In this document: positions 28,513-39,455 of the stretch, piece by piece
Layout of the letters: the number at the start of each line of letters is the position of its first letter
How positions within the stretch are numbered: the stretch's first letter is position 1
NCBI GenBank assembly: GCA_030248295.1
Contig: JASANH010000892.1
Coordinates: 1-64,000 of the forward strand
Length of the DNA: 64,000 bases
Reading direction: 5' to 3'
Source: Mesodorylaimus sp. YZB2_4
Lineage: Eukaryota; Nematoda; Enoplea; Dorylaimida; Dorylaimidae
Program-made: the position numbers and the translations under genes
The notes under the pieces: model-generated
The model's database searches: none
The model's input: the letters and a program-made list of their open reading frames with translations, nothing else
Told to the model about the DNA's origin: nothing

Positions 28513-29745
28513 TCAACGACGGGTCCGGGGTCGACTGCGCGATGGCCTGCTTGAAGGCGGCCTGCTGGCGGATGGCCTGCTAGTGGATGGCCTGCTCGAC
28601 CCAGGATCACCTCGTCCCATCGATCGGCCATAGCGTGACTCGGAATGCCGCGGCGATGGACGGTGGCGTTGTTGGGTACTACGATGCACAGGCCACCGCG
28701 TGGGATCTGCAGCACGCCTTCGCTTCTTGGCGTTGATGATGCAGACGATGATGATGACGATGACGGCCAGCACAGCCAGCGATCCGAGACCAATGACGGC
28801 CATCATCCATGGTTCCATGGCTTGCTTCGGCCCAGGGATCGTCGACTGATCTCGAGCCTCATCCACAGTCACCATTTGTCGTACTGTGGCCGAAGTCTTC
28901 ACTGCGCCAGGAGTCGGACGCTGCGTCTTCTTGCTCGTTGAAGATGGCGCAATGCGGGGCTCCTTGGTTTGTCGGGTGGTTTTGGTCGTGGTCGTGGTGG
29001 TCGTTGTGGTGGTAATCGAACTCGTGCACGGCGGGCCTGTGCAAGGATGCACTTCGAATGGGCAGTACTTGTAGTCGTCGTAAATTTTCGATCGGATGGT
29101 TCCAAACTGTTTGACTCCTTCACCACCGCACGTCGCATTGCATAGGGTCCACATTGGATCAATTCGTTTAGCCTCGTCACACTTTCCTTGACAGTGATCG
29201 TTGCCATGCTTGCACTCATGCTTGACCTGGGATCCGCTCATGCAGAAGTTCTCGAATCCTGGATGCGAACTCTGAATCGAGTAATAGTTGACGAAATGCA
29301 CGCATTCCAGCTCGCTGTTGTATCGGCAGTTGGTCGATGTCGCCGCCGATGTGCACGAGGTGAGGAGCTCGATGATGCTTTTTTTCATCATATCATGGAT
29401 AGCATTTGGGGAATCTACGAATACGCCTGAAAGGCGGACAACCTTAGTGACACGCCCACTTTCTTCTGTCGTCGATTTCCTGTACATAAGGAGCCAATCG
29501 GCATCAAATATTTTCATGCCAGAGGGTTCTATGTATCGGCCAGCGTGCAACCAAATGTCGATTCGCTCAGTCGCTGCATTGAAAACTGCGCGCCATGGCT
29601 CGACGAATTTGTGAATGAGAAATTCTCGACCCGTGGAGAACCAAATGACCAGATCGGGAGCCTCGACACGATTCCCGGGAAGTCCGCTGAAAACGGGTGG
29701 GCGTGATGGCACATTTTCGAGAGGACTCTTCGCATAATTCTCTCG
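28513..29745 (-). pseudogene. vWA/TSP1-like membrane protein, paralog V3, 5'-truncated
   Basis: Similarity to V1 starts inside the vWA-like domain (APDLVIWFS at about 29660) and runs to the C-terminus. The signal peptide and MIDAS-bearing first half are absent; the first in-frame ATG (29758-29760) would give a 415-residue protein without a signal sequence. The 12-cysteine region is almost base-for-base that of V1 apart from one inserted Tyr codon (VNYYSIQ), while the remaining vWA part differs strongly. Stalk (Thr-rich, TTTTTTTTTTK), membrane helix and Arg-rich tail are intact. Call it a truncated duplicate; an upstream exon supplying a signal peptide cannot be excluded. Confidence 0.75.
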
Positions 29746-30022
29746 TCGCATGTCCTTCATTTGGGCAAGTCGATTTTCGCCGTGTTCTATCTCTTAGCAA
29801 CAAATGTTTATCAGAAGTCAACTGACCCGTAAAGAAAGCACTGGAACCAAGCAACTCGGTTGGTTGTCTGAAACCAGTCGGTTGTCTGACTTTCTAACGT
29901 TAGTAGTCGAGCTTCACGAACAAGTAGTAGCAACTTGACACCTTCTCGGGTGGGTCTCCTACAGGGTCGAAAAACCGGGAGCTTTTAGCCGAAACATCTT
30001 CAGGGTCGAAAATCTGAGAAAA

Positions 30023-31258
30023 ATGCTTGTTCTGTTGATAATAATATCAATTAATCGCCCATGCATCGCTCGAGAAAGAACGACTGCATTTCCTGACACC
30101 CTGCTGACGAATCAATCACTAAAGTCTGGCGACTGTCTTGTTTCCCAATCGAAGAATTTCGAAGCGTGTGTCGGGCCTGATGGAAATTTTGTGGTCAAAA
30201 ATTCTGATGGCAAACAGCTGTGGAAGTCGTACACTGAAGGAGAGTCGGTGAACATCATCGTCCGAGACCACATGGTCGGGGCCAATGGATCGCGAGTCAT
30301 TTGGTCAGTCGACCTGACCAGTCGAGGCCGCCCTCCATTTCGATTGATTCTGGAAAATAGTGGTGAACTAGTTGTTCGAGATTTCTATAATTACTTAATT
30401 TGGTCATCGAGCAACGGTTCTTCTGCCGTCATCAAATACAAGCTAGAAGTTGAACAACAATTGAATGAAGGGAATTGTCTAAAATCGTTGAGCCGCGTCT
30501 ACAAAGCCTGCATCCAAGGAGGCAATTTCCTAGTCACTGACAATAGAAACCAGACATTTTTCCAAACAAACACCTCTGGTGAACGTATGTACCTGAAATT
30601 AGGTAAAAACGAACTACTCGAGCTACAAACTTTTGATTATTTCTGGCACGTAGCGTTTGCTCACCGTGGTCGCAGTCCGCCAAGCCTCATTCTGGAGGAT
30701 GATGGAGAATTGGCCATGGTTGACGCAAATGGGACCGCAGTCTGGACGTCCTTTCGAGGCTATATCCATTTCCCTAATAAAACATGGGGGGACACTTTGA
30801 CGTGTTTTCAATATTTGATGGCTGGCGAATGCATGCAATCAAAATCAGCTACATTCAAAGCTTGCGTTCACGATAATGGCGATTTCTCAGTTACATCCGA
30901 GAATGGTCAAACATTTTGGAACACCAACACTCGCGGTCGTACTTTCCTGGCTTTGGATTATGGTATGCTTCATATCAAGGATGAAAAGACTGGAAATAAC
31001 ATCTAGGGTCCAACCTTTACCCACGGTCACTGCTCGAGCCGCCTAGTGTTGCTTGATGATGGGACGCTGGAAATCTTGGATACGTATGACAATCAGATCT
31101 GGCATGCGGGAATCATGTGGGAAATTTCATTGAGCACGACAGAAACGAAACTTCAACGAAACTCAGCCATTTCGTCATGGATGTGCATCAGGACTGGGAT
31201 GTTATTGCTTCTGGCCATATCACTCGCAATCGTTTCTCTGGAAACATATATCGAATAA
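30023..31258 (+). pseudogene. Triple bulb-type-lectin-like cell-surface protein with in-frame TAG
   Basis: The frame opens with signal peptide MLVLLIIISINRPCIA. Three modules of about 100 residues follow, each with a Cys pair and a bulb-lectin-like beta pattern: GDCL...FEACVGPDGNF...LW, GNCL...YKACI...F and GECM...FKACVHDNGDF...FW, each later with an LILE(N/D)xGEL-type strand ending (I/V)W. The mannose motif QxDxNxVxY is not conserved. At 31004-31006 the third module has TAG where modules one and two have Trp (RVIW, DYFW), so a single TGG to TAG change explains it. The same frame continues 84 codons to TAA, ending with a hydrophobic segment (GMLLLLAISLAIVSLE) that could be a GPI signal or membrane anchor. 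It may be a young pseudogene, a readthrough gene or a sequencing error. Confidence 0.75.
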
Positions 31259-33819
31259 ATTCTGTTTCAAAGTTTTCTGTTAGAGCCAGTTCGCTGAAAC
31301 GCAGCTTTTCGAAATAAACTTTGCGACTTACTTGCACATTTTCGACTTTTTTCAGAAAAATTCACTATAGTGGACGATGGCGGCATATGATACAAAACAG
31401 TATTAACATAATTTTGCGAAATTTTCAGTGCAAAATGTGTTCTAGCAGCGACGAAGTTCGAAAAGTTAAAGGAGACTTGAAGGCTATTATAATCTGGTAC
31501 TCCTTCTCCTAGGTGGCGCTGTTGCTGGAGCTATGGTGGACATTGATGGGCGGGGTGATTGGCGAAGTTAGCCAGCGAGCCAGATTGCATAAACATGAAT
31601 GGGGAGTTTGTGCTGCCACAATCTGAACAGAGACAGACCATCATTTGGACATGGCGAGGGGGGGGGGGGCACTGCAATGGGGTCAAGGCAGTCGAGGTCG
31701 TTCAGCCAACCAAGGGCAGCAATGGAGGTGGTTCCTAAAATGGAAGCAGGTGACTGGCAGACCTCCTTAGAGGCGGCCACTTCACTATTTCTATGCCTCT
31801 TCTCCACTGTTTCTCTCCAATGCTCAGGAGTCCAGCAGAACTCCGGTGGTGCTTTCTACACAAAAGCAAAGAGAAACATTGCGAGAAACAAAACCGGCAC
31901 TTTACGGGTTAACGATAATTATATCGTCTTCCTGTAACGATATACTGCTTACATTACTGGCGCCTCTAGCAGGACTAAAGACCTATTAATGATGGAGAAA
32001 AAACCACAAGAACGTTGGATATTTTAAAGTTTCTTAAAGCTACTGATAAGATGATAAGGGGGTAGTGAGACGCAGTGTTGGATACAGGGCATCATAACTT
32101 TGATATCAAACTTCGTTTCAAGCAAGAATAAAGGATTGCACGTAGAGCACCTAGAACGTTAGGTGAGAAAGAGAAAAGTGGAACATTTTAATCCCCGCTG
32201 TACAATCGCACAACCTCACAATCAATTTGCACATCGAAAGTAAACGAGGCGTCAGCATTTCGTCAGTAAGAAAAGTTATGCAAGCATTGGTGCCTGCGTA
32301 TAGATCATTTTTGCCAATCAAGCAAGCGAAAGTAAATGACGTCATGGCTTTGCTCAGCCATGTGCCGTTGTCACCAACAGTTACGTTTTACAAGAACATT
32401 ATTGGAGACGGCAGGAATCTGATTTGGAAGAAACAGAGTTTTCAATTTTTGTGCAATGTCAGGAGCTTTGATTTTGAGACATTCCAAGAGCTTGATTTTC
32501 TTGCCAGCTTACCGGTCTCAGATAATAAATCAGAAAAAGTTGACATGTTGTAAACATTGTCGTATGACTAGATTCATTCAGTGATCGGGTATTAGCAGTG
32601 TTTTGACCTCATTACAGTAGCTTCAACAAGCATCAGAAATCAAGGCTGATCAGAAAAAAACGCCTGTTTGGTAATACATGCGCTAATGATAACATATCAG
32701 CACTATTGATGAGCTATCAGAGTGATGGAAGTTCGGCGATCATCAAGTTGGCTAAGTTCAGGTTATTCCTGCTGATATTTTGTGTGCAGCTGCGAAAAAC
32801 TCCCTTGTATGCTTACTGATAAGTGATGATTAGGGAGAGTCCAGGCCAGATATGGTTCAATAATAAATATGAGCAGTCCACAGCTGCGGGGGATCAGTAG
32901 CTAAAAGAAATCTTTCTCGCCCTACTACTAAAAAGCAGTCAAAACTAACTTGCGCACTTTTTGCACTGAGCCTTTCAATTATAACTTGACTCCAAGCCAA
33001 TCCACTTATCTTTAGGAAGCAATGGTCATGCAAGAGAATCTGATGAAAAAAAGCGTTCCAAAATGTCTCGAATCCGTAAAATGCAGAACCTCGGTGCCTT
33101 CGTTTTAGAGTTCTTCAACAATATGGAAAAGGCAAGCCAAATGAAAAATGCAATAAAGAGATAACATCCGCTGTATGACGTCAATAGTTATCAGAAGATT
33201 GAATGAAAATCGCATGTTGGCATTTCAGAGCAGAAACCCGCCAGATAATGCAAGAGTACCTATCTAGAAAGAGTTTAAAACAAGCGATTCGCCATTCGTA
33301 GGCAGCCAAAAAAGGAAGCCATAAAAAGTAAATGCTGCAAATAAACTCCTTTCTCTACAAATATTGCTTAGTGTCACATGGTAGGTTTATTTGCCCCAGG
33401 AATATACTCGTTCATTTCTTGGTTAAAAAACTTGCTTCTTTCAACATTTCGCTGGCGGTGAAAACGCACATTCTCCCCTCCCGCTGAGGTCAACCCTTGG
33501 TGTATCCACTTAGTGTAGTTAGACAACCAAAAATCGAAATCGCATGTAGTTTGATTACTATCGCCTTCCCATTCATTTTCCTTGCGACATTTTTTTTCCA
33601 AGTTGGTTCTCAAAACAAAGAAATTGTTTTTGCTAGAAACAGCTAATACACTTTTCTTCTGCGCAGACGCCGACTCCCGCAGACTGCTTTTGACGCGTTT
33701 ACTGCCTAATTACATGCTTTTTCTCATGCTGTGAGTGCACCCGAGAAGGAAGTTAAGCTCAGCAAGGGGCAAGAGAATAGAATTGAATTCTATTGACTAG
33801 CTCATTCATTTTTTCCCAG
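31259..33819. other. Intergenic between lectin and GPCR genes
   Basis: Apart from the ORF at 32227 and the putative upstream exon of the GPCR, which I could not locate, nothing is recognised in these 2.5 kb. Confidence 0.4.
32227..32553 (+). CDS. Orphan ORF, possible transposon-derived fragment
   Basis: An open frame of about 108 codons without an ATG at its start. It contains LPIKQAKVNDVMALLSHVPL and TVTFYKNIIGDG. The arrangement 'AK-x-x-D-x-x-x-L ... FYK' recalls C-terminal tails of transposon-associated proteins of invertebrates, but I cannot name the family. No intron signals or partner exons were found. It could equally be chance. Confidence 0.3.
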   Translation: MHIESKRGVSISSVRKVMQALVPAYRSFLPIKQAKVNDVMALLSHVPLSPTVTFYKNIIGDGRNLIWKKQSFQFLCNVRSFDFETFQELDFLASLPVSDNKSEKVDML

Positions 33820-34968
33820 CGTTACGATTCGTTTTGCGAGCGATTCGGTGAATTAATCCGACGATCCGACGAAGCAATCCAATATCCAGTTTTCGTGATG
33901 ATTTATTACCAAGCTGCCTCGGTTATTTCTGCTTTTGGCATCTTTTCCAACTCTCTAATGACTGTTTTGCTATCCCGATCTCAAATGGGGACGACGACCA
34001 ATCGATTACTGGCTCTGGTTACATTTCTCGACGCTCTTCTGATGGTATTTTATTTCATTTATGTAACTCACTTCGAATTGAGACCAGAAAACCAATGTCC
34101 AGCTGACATTCTCACATTTTACTGGGTCGTGTTTCAATTATTTTTCGCAAACATCAGCGTCTACCTGAGGGCATGCACATTTTGGCTCTCAGTCTCCATG
34201 GCCATTTATAGAAAACAAATTTTATCGAGAAAAATTCCAATAAAAAAAGAAAACCTGACTTTTGCGGTTAAACTCGCACTGGTAGTAGGAGTAGGTGTTT
34301 TTATAGTTTCTATACCAATATTTGTTCAATATTCAGTTGTCGAAGGGCCTCGAGCACCACAAAACGACAGCCTTTGTCCACGTAATCATAGCGTGTATTA
34401 TTCAATGAAATATCGACAATTTGTTACAAAAAATGACAAATTGCTTGTAAAAGTCGCATTTTGGATGAATGGTATATTCCTTAAATTAGTCCCTTGTTTG
34501 TTATTATCATATTTTTCTTTAAATGTAATAGTTTTGATGTACATAAGACATCAAAAAAGGAAGAAAAGCCTTCTTCAAAATAGCGCTCTCCTCGAAATTA
34601 TGAGGGAAAGAGTAAGTTCTATTTCAATTTCCACCCAGCAGGAAAAAATTCGCACTCCGAGCTCGCTTATTTTGGTTATCATTTTATTAACCACACTTTT
34701 CTGCGAGTTACCAAATATTGTGTTGTCAATGATGACGGGCATTTGGCCCGGTGTTTTTATGAAAACTTATCAAAGTTTAGCTAGTCTCATGGATTTTTTG
34801 TCCTTACTAAGTTGTACAATGACATCGATCTTGTATTTTATTATGAGTCGAACACTGAGAAAGTCAATTGTTGACGCTTTTTCGAAATGTCTTACACGCT
34901 TCAGCCTAATTAAGACATATTTTAGCAGTTATTCTCTAGAAAATCAGGAAAACGCGGTGGCTGTGTGA
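33820..34968 (+). CDS. Rhodopsin-like GPCR (peptide-receptor/SRW-like), last exon
   Basis: A coding exon of 382 codons plus stop with seven hydrophobic helices. TM1 is AFGIFSNSLMTVLLSR, TM2 LLALVTFLDALLM, and TM3 follows a conserved Cys (NQCPAD) with LSVSMAIYRK in the DRY position. TM6 has FCELPNIV (F-x-x-LP) and TM7 SLLSCTMTSILYFIMS, where the usual Asn of NPxxY-type motifs is missing. A long intracellular loop 3 and a C-terminal tail are present. TTTTTTCCCAG at 33809-33819 is a good acceptor, so an upstream exon probably supplies the start; the first internal ATG is 33898. The pattern fits invertebrate FMRFamide/SRW-class receptors. G-protein coupling may be altered given the missing DRY and TM7 Asn. 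Confidence 0.8.
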   Translation, partial: RYDSFCERFGELIRRSDEAIQYPVFVMIYYQAASVISAFGIFSNSLMTVLLSRSQMGTTTNRLLALVTFLDALLMVFYFIYVTHFELRPENQCPADILTFYWVVFQLFFANISVYLRACTFWLSVSMAIYRKQILSRKIPIKKENLTFAVKLALVVGVGVFIVSIPIFVQYSVVEGPRAPQNDSLCPRNHSVYYSMKYRQFVTKNDKLLVKVAFWMNGIFLKLVPCLLLSYFSLNVIVLMYIRHQKRKKSLLQNSALLEIMRERVSSISISTQQEKIRTPSSLILVIILLTTLFCELPNIVLSMMTGIWPGVFMKTYQSLASLMDFLSLLSCTMTSILYFIMSRTLRKSIVDAFSKCLTRFSLIKTYFSSYSLENQENAVAV

Positions 34969-35284
34969 TTTTTGCAGCCGCTCACTTTCCAAGGAAGGTA
35001 GTTTTTATTTTGATTAAGCATTGCATCAACTGCATTCGCACTATTTTATCGATTTATATTCCTGTGATTTTCGAAAAAAGGATTTTTCGCTTGGTGAGCT
35101 GGAGAGCAGCGTTGATGCTTTTTCTATCCCTCTGTGTATTGTGTTGTGTTGTGCCAAACGTGCAATAAATGTCTGATGTATGTATGCATGTGTAAAAACC
35201 AGCTGTGCATACTTGCTATGATGATATAATCTTGATAAATCTATGGTAGACCATTAAGAGAGGGGTTCTGAGTCGATTTTTTGA
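34969..35284. other. GPCR 3' flank
   Basis: No separate gene. The word AATAAA at 35165 is a plausible polyadenylation signal for the GPCR transcript. Confidence 0.4.
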
Positions 35285-36395
35285 CCCCCCTCGCCTATAA
35301 AACCGGTTCAGCATGCTCCGACGGGACCATCACGCTAAAATTCAAAAAAATGGGGCATCCAAGGCCTTTTTTTGAAATGATATCGCAAAAATAGTAATTG
35401 CAAAAGGTTTTTAAGCACAAATGAGGAAGTGACGTCGACATTTCGCTTCATTCTCTAAAATGGACAAATCATTTCAAATTTGGCGCCTCGCAGGTATTCT
35501 TCGGCCAGCATTGCAGTAAGGTGCGCGCTGGCGCGAAAAAAAGCGTGGAACAAGAAATATTGAGGAGGGGAAAGTGTAAATGGTTGAGTAGTTGCCCTGC
35601 TTGGTCACGAAGTTTTTTTAACTAACAAGTAAGTTGTGAATGCCAAAGGCAGGCAGTAAAAGCAACTGAACACGAACACGAACGTACTGTGCGTCAGTGT
35701 TTTCTTGCCGATCAAAAAGTGACTTTTGTGAAGTAACCTACAAATGAATTGCTTGCTGCATGTTGAATAACTGAGGGTCTAACCTCGACCGCTGTTCTGC
35801 TTTGTTTCGAACATTGCTTTTCTCAATGTGCCTCAGCCTCAGCTGCAGCCTCAGTGAGATTATAGATGCGACATCACAGTGACGAAAATATATGATAGCT
35901 AGTTCACAGTATGAGTGAAAGCACTTTTTTCGCAGATTGTGCGCCATGCCAGAAAAAGTAAAATGTCAGGGTAACTTCGCAGAGGAAGGAAAGCTCCAAA
36001 ACTTTTAATCCCGGGGAAGAGTCGAACCTGAGTCACTCAGGTTTGAAATCCAGTTCTCTACTCCGCCTCCTCTCCGCCTTGTGTGCGGGTTTACGTTAGC
36101 TCATGCTGTGGGCGACAATAACCGCCAGCTGTTACTCTAAATCCATTTTGCAAGTCGAACAACCCTTTGTACCTGAACATCACAACAAGTGCGCCAAATT
36201 CAAAATGATTTGCCCATTTTAGGGAATGAAGTGATGTCGACGTCACTTCCTCATTTGTGCTTAAAAACCTTCAGCAATTGTTTTTTTTTGCGATATCATT
36301 TTAAGAAGAGGCCTTGGAAGCCCATTTTTTTGAATTTCAGCGTGATGGTCAGCCCGTCGGAGCATACTCACAATCAGCCGGTTTTATAGGCGTTC
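35285..36395. mobile_element. Foldback-like element with ~200-bp inverted repeats
   Basis: 35300-35490 and 36185-36385 are inverted copies with small differences. Shared words include CCTATAAAACCGG, TCCAAGGCCT, TTTTTAAGCACAAATGAGG and AAGTGACGTCGACAT. The 700-bp interior has no recognisable transposase. At 36005-36095, on the minus strand, is a tRNA-like stretch with the B-box-like CAGGTTCGACTC. This is a non-autonomous DNA element; I found no convincing target-site duplication. Confidence 0.75.
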
Positions 36396-37009
36396 AGAGA
36401 GCCTCAGATTACGTAAGTATATAGCCATGATCGAAAGTACTAACAAAACTGACTGTCTTTAAGAAAATGAAATTTATTTAAAATGCCCAAATATGCACTT
36501 TAGAGGTTAAAAGTGATCACTTTCAGCCAAAAAATCATAACTTGCTTGATTTTGCGCTTAGAACAATTTAAAAAATACAGAACTGACCGCCGAATTCTCA
36601 GAAATCCGAATCTTTTTTTTAAATTAGCCTAACTATAACCATTCATGAGATATTTAAGAATAACCGTCTGTGATCAGCCGTGATCAGTCACATAATCGAT
36701 TATGGGCAAATTGTTAAAACAGTCCAACCCTGCTTTTTTACTGCAATAGTAGTCTAGGGCCAGCAAATCACAAAACAGCTCGAAATATCACCCCATGACC
36801 ACAGATTACTCTGCACATGTGGGATTATTGAACCCCATATGAGCAATTTTAACAAAAACTGATCAATAATTTTAGCTTTTGATTAGCGGTGCTGATCAGT
36901 AATAGCCTGTTTTGTAGCCCTTGAAACAAGCTCTCAAATGGTTTTTTCTACGTCAAAATTCATTGAATTTTACCCGAGATAACTCAAATTCAGTAGGAGC
37001 GCCTGCAGT
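36396..37009. other. AT-rich intergenic
   Basis: Nothing recognised. Confidence 0.4.
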
Positions 37010-37265
37010 ACGCCCTTTTTGAATTTCCCGCCCGCGTGCCGCTTATAACACGAGAGCGGCTATGGCAGTTTACTCTGGGAATCAACAGTAAATTTATAAC
37101 TTTTTCACTTTTTTACTACGTATCAGTCTAATTATGTGCTAGAGTATCTGTCTTGCATGAAAAATAAGAGAAGTTATAAATTTATTGGTGATTCCCAGAG
37201 AAAGCAGCCAAAGCCAAATGTCATAGGCGGCACGCGGGCGGTAAATTTAAAAGTAGCGTCATACA
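37010..37265. repeat. Long imperfect hairpin
   Basis: Left arm 37015-37112 and right arm 37163-37262 are inverted copies around a loop of about 50 nt. Shared words are CCCGCCCGCGTGCCGC, CTCTGGGAATCA and AATTTATAACTT. Looks like a miniature inverted-repeat element or solo palindrome. Confidence 0.7.
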
Positions 37266-37913
37266 CGTGGCGCATCGTTTTTCTGATTGAAACGGGTCTT
37301 GGCAAGGTAGAGCAACACCCTGGCCGAGCTGGCAATTTTTTTAGCTGAAAGGGTTCACAATGGGCACAAGATACCAGTACCAGGATAATGTTCAGGGGCC
37401 CCAGAACCTATACAGTCAGCAAGCGACCGACTTCGAGCTTCTTCGACAACCTTTTAGTTAAGCTTCGAGAAGCTACAGCGGCTGTCACTCACTCGCTGCA
37501 TTGAAGCAGCTTTATTGCTGCCCAATTATTTGATAAAATAGGTTTTCTAACAATTAGCATTCTCCTCAAATCCTGTATGCGCGTATGCGTACACGTATAC
37601 TCATTCGAATTTCCATGCGTAACACGCAAACTTTGCGTATGCGTATTTTGTACGCAACCAACTGTTGCTGTGATCACATATGTGCATGAAACATCAATCA
37701 GAGTCCAGGCCAGCGGAGATCAATAATTTTATCCCATGCGCCATTACCCTCCAAGTCGTGGTTACACATAAAACTACACGTAGCAGTGTAAAGTCATGAC
37801 AGTGTGAACAGGACAGCATTGCGTGATCGCAAAGTCCCAGGCAGTTTATTCAATTCTGTGTCCTGTCCATGAGCAGTCGTGCATGTTGAGTCTGAAACTC
37901 ATCTCAAACAAAA
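37266..37913. other. Upstream of V4
   Basis: Contains alternating ATGCGTA/TACGCAT words near 37570-37660 but no gene. The V4 promoter presumably lies here; no clear TATA box was assigned. Confidence 0.4.
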
Positions 37914-39455
37914 ATGGGATCGAACTGTTGGTTGGTGCTGGCCTTGTGGCTGATTGCGAGTTCGTCCCGAATCGTCAATTCTCAATTCAAGCCGCGGGCC
38001 GATGTGGGAATTGTGATCGATGTAACCACCATGTTCGACGACCAGGAGTACGAAGTGGAGGAACATTTCATCAATACACGACACGATGTCATCAATTTGA
38101 TCGTAGATATCCTCAAAACCATTCCATACGACGCGAACGTGGCCTTCTTGTCGTTCACTCATCCAATCAACTTCAGTACGATTTTCGAGTTCCGTCCTGC
38201 AACCGATCCAAATTTCACCACAACGCTACAGCAGCATCTCAGTTATTTGAACGAAATGAAACCGAAACCCAGCAATTTCGTCAACTTCCTCCTGTCCAAT
38301 GATCCAATCTTCAAATCGGTCAGGTCGAATCGTCCAGAAGCCCCCGATTTGGTCATCTGGTTTTCAATGCGCAGCGTCTACGAGACCACCTCATTCAAAG
38401 AAAACTTGAAGGACTTGTTCAGTCGAGTGGATGATCGCGTCGACATCTGGTTGAATCTTGGATCTGCCTTGGAAAACAGGTGGGGCAATGATACGATTGA
38501 CATGCTTCAAATTTTCGGCAAATCGTCGAAATCACCGAAAGATTTCGTGTTTTTCGAAACGTCGGTCAACGACAACGATTTCGAAACGAAATGGCGCTCA
38601 AAACTGAGAGAGGGAATCCTGGATATTCTCAACTCCTGTACGTCGAAGGTGCAAAAGTCGGAGTGTCAATTCAGCGGCAACGTGGAATGCGTCACATACT
38701 TGAACTACACAATCGACAAGGCACCGCAAGGATTCGAAAAATACTGCATGATCGGATCTCAAGTTGAATATCCATGCGATTTGGGAAACGAGACATGTCA
38801 AGAAGTGTGCGACGAGGCGGAAAGGTTGGATCCGGATTTGATTCCCTGCAATGCAACATGCGGTGGTAACGGCTTCGAATTCAGGCGCCCGATTCGAGCT
38901 AGATTCGAAAACAAGTATAAATACTGCCCGTGGAAAATGAAACCATGCAAAGGACCGCCATGCACGACTTCGACTTCAGGCACGACTCCGACCACCCAGA
39001 CCGTGCGAACTAAGCCACCATATATTGCTACTGAGAAGACTCGAACAGAAAAGACGAAGACCATGAGTTCCAGTCGCCAGAAAACGCCTGCAACAAAGGA
39101 AACGACGATCAGCGTCGACAAAGTTGAAGTTCCTGCAACGACCGAGTCGACTCAGACCATGGAGCCGTGGATGATGGCCGTGATTGGTCTGGGATCGCTA
39201 GCTTTGATTAGCGTCCTCATCATTGTTATTGTCTGCATCATCAACGCCAAGAATCGAAAGCCTGCCGAATCTCCTGTACGAAAGCACTTGTATCATCATG
39301 GTCCAGAAGGCGGCCATCGATCGCCGCGTCACCTTTCACCGCGGCATTCAAGTCGTAGCGGTCGCGGTGGGCCAACCAACACATCGGTGAGGAAACCAGC
39401 CTACTTGTCCCTCAGCGCGCCATCTGCTCGCGGAACGCCCCAATCTCGCCGCTGA
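37914..39455 (+). CDS. vWA/TSP1-like type I membrane protein, paralog V4
   Basis: An intact single-exon gene of 513 residues, the only family member on the plus strand. Signal peptide MGSNCWLVLALWLIASSS; vWA-like domain beginning ADVGIVIDVTTMFDDQ with the same degenerate D-x-T-T-M MIDAS as V1 and V2; core strand APDLVIWFS. The 12 cysteines match V1 in spacing pattern and end CNATCGGNG ... CPWKMKPCKGPPC, a TSP1-like motif. Several N-glycosylation sequons are present (NYTI, NETC, NATC). A Thr/Lys-rich stalk, membrane helix after MEPWMMAVIGLG and a His/Arg/Ser-rich tail follow. It is the most divergent member, so the cluster probably expanded on the V1-V3 side after V4 separated. Confidence 0.86.
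   Translation: MGSNCWLVLALWLIASSSRIVNSQFKPRADVGIVIDVTTMFDDQEYEVEEHFINTRHDVINLIVDILKTIPYDANVAFLSFTHPINFSTIFEFRPATDPNFTTTLQQHLSYLNEMKPKPSNFVNFLLSNDPIFKSVRSNRPEAPDLVIWFSMRSVYETTSFKENLKDLFSRVDDRVDIWLNLGSALENRWGNDTIDMLQIFGKSSKSPKDFVFFETSVNDNDFETKWRSKLREGILDILNSCTSKVQKSECQFSGNVECVTYLNYTIDKAPQGFEKYCMIGSQVEYPCDLGNETCQEVCDEAERLDPDLIPCNATCGGNGFEFRRPIRARFENKYKYCPWKMKPCKGPPCTTSTSGTTPTTQTVRTKPPYIATEKTRTEKTKTMSSSRQKTPATKETTISVDKVEVPATTESTQTMEPWMMAVIGLGSLALISVLIIVIVCIINAKNRKPAESPVRKHLYHHGPEGGHRSPRHLSPRHSSRSGRGGPTNTSVRKPAYLSLSAPSARGTPQSRR

Noticed and set aside
36005..36095. tRNA gene on the minus strand
   Set aside because: Only a B-box-like CAGGTTCGACTC is convincing; it lies inside a foldback element and does not fold as a cloverleaf by eye.
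37914..39455. Apicomplexan TRAP-type adhesin, implying a protist genome
   Set aside because: Domain order is similar, but the tail lacks the acidic Trp-ended motif, and the window has animal-type GPCR and hAT/LINE content.
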